A stretch of 10,813 bases of DNA from Porticoccaceae bacterium (GTDB taxonomy: Bacteria > Pseudomonadota > Gammaproteobacteria > Pseudomonadales > Porticoccaceae): contig JALOAH010000116.1 of assembly GCA_023228865.1 (NCBI GenBank), forward strand, positions 1-10,813, written 5' to 3'. Both the position numbers and the translations under genes were made by a program. The notes under the pieces are model-generated. The model saw nothing but the letters and a program-made list of their open reading frames with translations. It did not search any database and had not been told where the DNA came from. Below are positions 7,804 to 10,813 of the stretch, in pieces. Every line of letters starts with the position of its first letter. Positions within the stretch are counted from its first letter, which is position 1.

Positions 7804-8505
7804 TTAACGTTCTATCTGCCCCAGGTTGGCGTGTATCACGGCGCCGTTGAGTACGGGGCTGGTGGCGCAAAAACCAATGGTATCGGCGATTTCCTCCGGC
7901 GTTATCAGGCGGCCAAAGGTAACGCCTGCGGCGATGGCACTTATGACATTCTGGTCATTGCCGATATGGGTGCGAAGCATTTCGGTATCAGTAAAGCCGG
8001 GACAGACACAAGCGGTGTGAATGCCTGTGCCAGCGAGATCCTGGCAGGTACTGCGCATCAAGCCGATCAGCCCATGTTTTGCGACCACATAGGAGAGGCT
8101 GTTGGCGACGGCCTTTTCGCTGAGGGTAGAACCCACATAGATAATAGAAGATGAAGGCGGCATCAGGGGAAGCAGAAGCTGGTTGAGCGCCACCGGTGCC
8201 ACCAGGTTAACTTCCAGGGAGCGCCGTAAGGCAGCACCTGAAACCGTGGTCAGCGAGTCTTTTTGCAGCAGGCCAGCATTGTGAACAAGCAGCAGCTGTT
8301 GGCAATTTTGGGCTTCATCGCTGAGCTCATCACCAATGCTGGCGATGGACACTGGATCGCTCAAATCCACATGAATCTGGCGCACAGATTCCAAGGGGCA
8401 GGGGCTGCGGGACAAATTGACAACCTGGTAACCCTGGTTGAGAAAGTTGCGGGCCACGGCCAGGCCAATGCCGCGGCTGGCTCCGGTAATAATCAGTTTT
8501 TTCAC
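7804..8505 (-). CDS. Short-chain dehydrogenase/reductase, coupled to a PTPS-like gene
   Basis: A classical SDR of 233 residues from GTG 8505. The Rossmann motif TGASRGIG (7-14) opens the protein, SR (32-33) after the second strand suggests NADP(H), NAG is at 76-78, and the catalytic residues are S126 and Y139xxxK143; CPGFTDTEM (168-176) is the usual post-active-site loop. The GTG is chosen because it places the nucleotide-binding strand at the N-terminus and overlaps the preceding stop as GTGA (8505-8502), a typical translational coupling. The frame could run up to ATG 8550, but that would lie inside the upstream gene. The substrate cannot be read from sequence. The neighbour suggests a pterin: sepiapterin reductase and the pteridine reductases belong to this superfamily. 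A generic 3-oxoacyl or sugar-alcohol reductase remains possible. Confidence 0.88.
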   Translation of the reverse strand: MKKLIITGASRGIGLAVARNFLNQGYQVVNLSRSPCPLESVRQIHVDLSDPVSIASIGDELSDEAQNCQQLLLVHNAGLLQKDSLTTVSGAALRRSLEVNLVAPVALNQLLLPLMPPSSSIIYVGSTLSEKAVANSLSYVVAKHGLIGLMRSTCQDLAGTGIHTACVCPGFTDTEMLRTHIGNDQNVISAIAAGVTFGRLITPEEIADTIGFCATSPVLNGAVIHANLGQIER

Positions 8506-9011
8506 GATTTGTCCACGTTGGTGTTGTTTGTCCAGCTGCTCGATCCCCACTGCCCTGGCCCGGAAGACACCTTGATTACCAGTTTGACAATATCGCTGGC
8601 GTCAAAATAGCTGGTGTCCTCAAGCAGTTCAGATAAAAGCATGTGGGCAAGTTCTTCAATAGTGACATTTGAAACCGGTAACAGCAGTGTTTCCGCCTTT
8701 TTGAACGTCAGTCTGTCGCCATCAAAAACAACAATATAGGCGTCACCTTCGCTGGTCACGGATAAGTAGGGGGAACGCGCGGCGATTAAGGTGTATTCAT
8801 CGTATTGCCTGCAGAGGGCGCGCAGTCTCTGCTTGACGCCGACATAATCAAAACAGAGGCCGTCTTCTTTGACGGTGCCGGTAATTTCTGCTGCTACATA
8901 AAAATTGTGGCCGTGCAGCCTTTCTCTTTCGCTGGCGGAAAAAATCGTAAAGTGGGCTGCGGAAAAATGCATGTCCTGCTTTTTGATTTCTATGGTTGTC
9001 AGTCGTGCCAT
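8502..9011 (-). CDS. Divergent 6-pyruvoyl-tetrahydropterin synthase / QueD-family (COG0720) protein
   Basis: A 169-residue T-fold protein. The family converts dihydroneopterin triphosphate to 6-pyruvoyl-tetrahydropterin (biopterin pathway), 6-carboxytetrahydropterin (QueD, queuosine) or 6-hydroxymethyl-dihydropterin (PTPS-III, folate). The zinc ligands are present: H20 (FSAAH) and H33, H35 (HGH). The helix NVTIEELAHMLLSEL (115-129) fits the 'PT.EnLA' motif. The active site is odd: no Cys precedes HGH (SASERERLHGH, though E30 gives the ExxHGH spacing known from PTPS-III); the usual DH of 'DHxxLN' reads DE (71-72); and the 'vET' pterin-anchoring Glu seems replaced by Ser (KVSSGPGQW, 147-155). 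These are alignments by eye. ATG 9011 has only a weak ribosome site, but the N-terminal strand is needed for the fold. It overlaps the SDR gene by 4 bases. Family membership is firm; the reaction is unknown. Confidence 0.85.
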   Translation of the reverse strand: MARLTTIEIKKQDMHFSAAHFTIFSASERERLHGHNFYVAAEITGTVKEDGLCFDYVGVKQRLRALCRQYDEYTLIAARSPYLSVTSEGDAYIVVFDGDRLTFKKAETLLLPVSNVTIEELAHMLLSELLEDTSYFDASDIVKLVIKVSSGPGQWGSSSWTNNTNVDKS

Positions 9012-9182
9012 TAGATTTTTATACCGTTATTGCGGTGTCTTTTTGCCTGGCGTTTGTCTGCAAGCGGCGATAGATGAAATTGCCATGCGGAGGCAGTGAT
9101 TGCCGGGGTATGGTGAGCCGCTGACCAGGTTGACTGGCGGCAGCGACTCTGGATTTAAGCCGGTGCGGACGCAATTTTCAGG
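9012..9182. other. 171-base gap between the acidic hypothetical gene and the PTPS-like gene
   Basis: No credible coding sequence is seen; the best minus-strand frame is a 19-codon ATG frame without support. A TATAAA on the minus strand lies only about 10 bases before the PTPS-like ATG, too close for a normal leader and without a good -35. A loose GC-rich inverted repeat (GCCGC...GCGGC near 9117-9142) lacks a T tract. Any promoter for the PTPS-SDR pair would be in this gap. Confidence 0.4.
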
Positions 9183-9425
9183 CTAGCCTGCGGAACCAAT
9201 AAACGCAGCAATCCCCTGTTCCTCGATGGCGGCCAGGGCTTCTGCCAAAGCTTCGTCATCGCTGTCAAAGGCATCTTCCCACATGGTGGAGTTATTGCCT
9301 TCGTCAACGATTTCCAGCAACCAACCGCCTTCGCCGTCTTCGTAAATTTCTATGCTAACGAATTCGCTGTCCTGCTCGAAATGTTGGCTTAAGGGGGACA
9401 TTTTTACATCATAATCATCGGTCAT
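9183..9425 (-). CDS. Small, strongly acidic conserved hypothetical protein
   Basis: 80 residues from ATG 9425, chosen because GGGGA lies about 9 bases upstream; a 107-codon version from 9506 adds a low-complexity Lys/Pro stretch with no support, and ATG 9401 is another possibility. 22 of 80 residues are Asp or Glu against one Lys and no Arg, so the pI must be very low. The pattern is compact: a predicted strand pair (FVSIEIYEDGEGGWLLEIVDE, 22-42), a tryptophan-bearing turn (STMWEDAF), then an amphipathic helix (DEALAEALAAIEEQG, 57-71). I recall similar unnamed proteins in pseudomonads, but no function. No signal peptide, membrane segment or cysteine is present; it is probably cytosolic. It follows the HPP gene by 157 bases on the same strand. 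Confidence 0.75.
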   Translation of the reverse strand: MTDDYDVKMSPLSQHFEQDSEFVSIEIYEDGEGGWLLEIVDEGNNSTMWEDAFDSDDEALAEALAAIEEQGIAAFIGSAG

Positions 9426-9582
9426 GGCAGTTTTCCCCGCAGTTTCAGGAAGCGGTAGTGGTTTTTTGGAGGGGTTCAGTTTCAATGTTTTGGCGCCAGA
9501 ATTCAATCATTATTACCCGTGTTGGCAACCGTTTGCGGGGCAGTTTTGCTGTCCAGTGGGGTGTCTTTCCAAGAGGCAGGGT

Positions 9583-10554
9583 TTAATAGTCATCCACTTT
9601 TACCCATTGGGCGTTCTGTCTGGTGACCTCGAATCGCGTCCAGAGCCGGAACTCTTCGCGGCTGCAAATGCCGGTTTCATAGCTGCCATCACCGGCAATA
9701 ACCTTGTAAATCACCTGGTCTTTGTGGGGGTCGCTGTGGTTGGCAGCGTCGATAATCTGGCGAATGCTCCAGTGGCTGCCAATTTTGCCGTTACTATAAA
9801 AACGACCTTCACTGATTTTGTCGGGATGGGTGATATTTTTCTCGGCGTGAAGTTTTGCCAGCTCCAGCAGTTGGGCAAGATCTTCAGCGGTAATATCCAC
9901 ATAGGAGTCAAAAGACTGCATGGCCGCGGCAAAATCTTCATGGGTCAGTTCGTATTGCCGCTGCAGTTGTTTTCCGGCAACGGTTTTGTGGCGGTGGAGT
10001 AAATGTACCGGATAGCGTCGCCAGCGAAACAGGCAGTTGAAGGTTACGGCAACCGCAAGAATCAGGGCAACATTGAGCAGTATGGGCGCAATCACATAAC
10101 CGTAAGCCAGGTCAAAAATTTCCGGGCCGCCTATTACGGCGGTCAATGCGGTTGCACCACCCGGCGGATGTATGCAGTGCAGGTAGTACATCAACAGTAT
10201 AGAAAGGCTCACGGCCAGGGCTGCGCCATAAACAACATGGGGAACATGGCGCTGGCAGAAAACGCCGATGCAGGCTGAAATCAGGTGTCCGCCAATCACC
10301 GCCCAGGGTTGAGATAGAAGACCGTGGGGCACGGCAAACAACAAAACTGCGCTGGCGCCCATGGAGGCAATCACCAGGTTTTGGCCAGTCTGGCTTAGAT
10401 AACCCTGCTCAAATAAACCGTTGGTTACTTGGTAAATCGCTGCTATAGCGATGAATGCGCCGAGGGCTGAAATCAGCTTCTCGGTATGGGTTGTGATTTT
10501 TTTCTCAATGCCAAGCAGTAACTTGAATTCCGAATAAAAACTCTTCAATGCCAC
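9583..10554 (-). CDS. HPP-family integral membrane protein with soluble C-terminal region
   Basis: 323 residues from GTG 10554. The N-terminal ~180 residues hold about five hydrophobic segments (~27-44, 59-76, 84-101, 107-126, 152-176) and the family hallmarks: MGASAVLLFAVPHGLLSQPW (65-84) and the HPPGGAT motif (129-135) that names the family. Plant chloroplast members have been linked to nitrite transport; bacterial members are mostly uncharacterised, so transport is only an inference. The C-terminal ~140 residues are soluble, beginning ELTHEDFAAAMQSFDSYVDITAEDL (202-226). I do not see the CBS pair that some members carry, and cannot assign this region. GTG is preferred over ATG 10689 (368 aa) because the extra 45 residues are Cys- and aromatic-rich without family resemblance, and a candidate promoter (TCACAA...ATCCTA on plus, 10587-10615) lies within them. 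No ligand or redox neighbour points to a substrate. Confidence 0.85.
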   Translation of the reverse strand: MALKSFYSEFKLLLGIEKKITTHTEKLISALGAFIAIAAIYQVTNGLFEQGYLSQTGQNLVIASMGASAVLLFAVPHGLLSQPWAVIGGHLISACIGVFCQRHVPHVVYGAALAVSLSILLMYYLHCIHPPGGATALTAVIGGPEIFDLAYGYVIAPILLNVALILAVAVTFNCLFRWRRYPVHLLHRHKTVAGKQLQRQYELTHEDFAAAMQSFDSYVDITAEDLAQLLELAKLHAEKNITHPDKISEGRFYSNGKIGSHWSIRQIIDAANHSDPHKDQVIYKVIAGDGSYETGICSREEFRLWTRFEVTRQNAQWVKVDDY

Positions 10555-10586
10555 AAAATACTCGTATTTGCACCAATAGGGTGCGT

Positions 10587-10615
10587 ATCCTAGTGGCAAA
10601 ATCTGCGAATCACAA
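10587..10615 (-). promoter_or_regulatory. Possible promoter of the HPP-family gene
   Basis: On the minus strand TTGTGA (10615-10610) and TAGGAT (10592-10587) are 17 bases apart, each matching 4 of 6 consensus positions. The spacing is ideal but the hexamers are weak. If real, the transcript would begin around 10580 and only the GTG 10554 start could be used. Confidence 0.3.
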
Positions 10616-10689
10616 CCGCAACGGAAATATTTGTCGAGAATATGCAATCCGGAGATGGCACCAGCTGCCTGAATGTTCGCGCCTGTCAA

Positions 10690-10813
10690 TGGCCATCAAC
10701 AACGCCGACTGAAATAAGCACCTGCGGGCAAAGTGTCATCGGGACAAAATATACGCCGAGCTGTTATGTGAGTTGAAAACCCTGGTTCGCAAGCGCTAAG
10801 GGTGCAAGTTCCG
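10690..10813. other. Right-edge segment with no identifiable gene
   Basis: No supported gene is visible. A minus-strand frame is open from the window edge to about 10700 (ending in a TGA), rich in Cys and Arg, with no start or family in view; it could be the tail of a gene lying outside the window or chance. ACCCT (10779-10783) and AGGGT (10798-10802) form a short inverted repeat around a GCAAGC-containing loop near the edge. Confidence 0.3.

Noticed and set aside
9426..9582. Repeated GGCAGTTTT near 9425 and 9540 as a possible direct repeat
   Set aside because: Only nine bases are shared and the flanks differ, so chance is sufficient.
10555..10689. HPP protein start at ATG 10689
   Set aside because: The added 45 residues include several Cys and aromatic residues without family similarity. 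The protein from GTG 10554 begins like other HPP proteins, with a short basic segment before the first helix.
10765..10813. tRNA-like or intron-like fragment at the right edge (GGTTCGCAAGCGC)
   Set aside because: GGTTCG alone suggests a T arm, but no matching stem, acceptor or anticodon arm can be drawn on either strand, and no group II intron boundary is seen.
1..10813. Mobile element, CRISPR array, phage or defence system
   Set aside because: No transposase, integrase, terminal repeats, regular spaced repeats or defence domains are found. Apart from the right-edge fragment, all genes are housekeeping or conserved chromosomal types.

Overview
This window looks like ordinary chromosomal DNA from a gammaproteobacterium, probably of the Cellvibrionales/Pseudomonadales type. 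That is inferred from the gene content and protein resemblance (long MetH beside NfuA, a DUF2970 protein, an HPP-family membrane protein, moderate GC); no species can be named. I see no insertion sequence, prophage, CRISPR array, rRNA or tRNA gene.

Left half, minus strand (read right to left): metH (B12-dependent methionine synthase), a small DUF2970 membrane protein 20 bases after it, then ada (methyl-phosphotriester/O6-methylguanine repair protein and regulator) and alkA (3-methyladenine DNA glycosylase, running off the left edge). ada and alkA form a likely alkylation-response pair. A weak Ada-box-like sequence lies in the 149-base gap before ada.

Centre: the gap between divergent metH and nfuA is a compact control region. 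On the metH side there is a good sigma-70-type promoter whose -35 lies inside a perfect 32-bp palindrome, a probable repressor operator. On the nfuA side there is an extended -10 promoter overlapped by a near-perfect type 1 IscR site, so this Fe-S carrier gene is probably repressed by IscR when Fe-S supply is adequate. nfuA ends at a GC-rich hairpin, followed by a secreted lytic transglycosylase with an N-terminal DUF4124-type segment.

Right half, minus strand: an HPP-family membrane protein, an 80-residue very acidic conserved hypothetical, then a pair made of a divergent 6-pyruvoyl-tetrahydropterin synthase/QueD-like protein (COG0720) and a short-chain dehydrogenase whose GTG start overlaps the upstream stop. 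This pair is the most unusual part of the window. The T-fold protein keeps the zinc histidines but seems to lack the usual catalytic Cys and His and the pterin-anchoring Glu, and the partner is an NADP-type SDR, as sepiapterin and dihydropteridine-type reductases are. It may be an uncharacterised pterin-modifying module.
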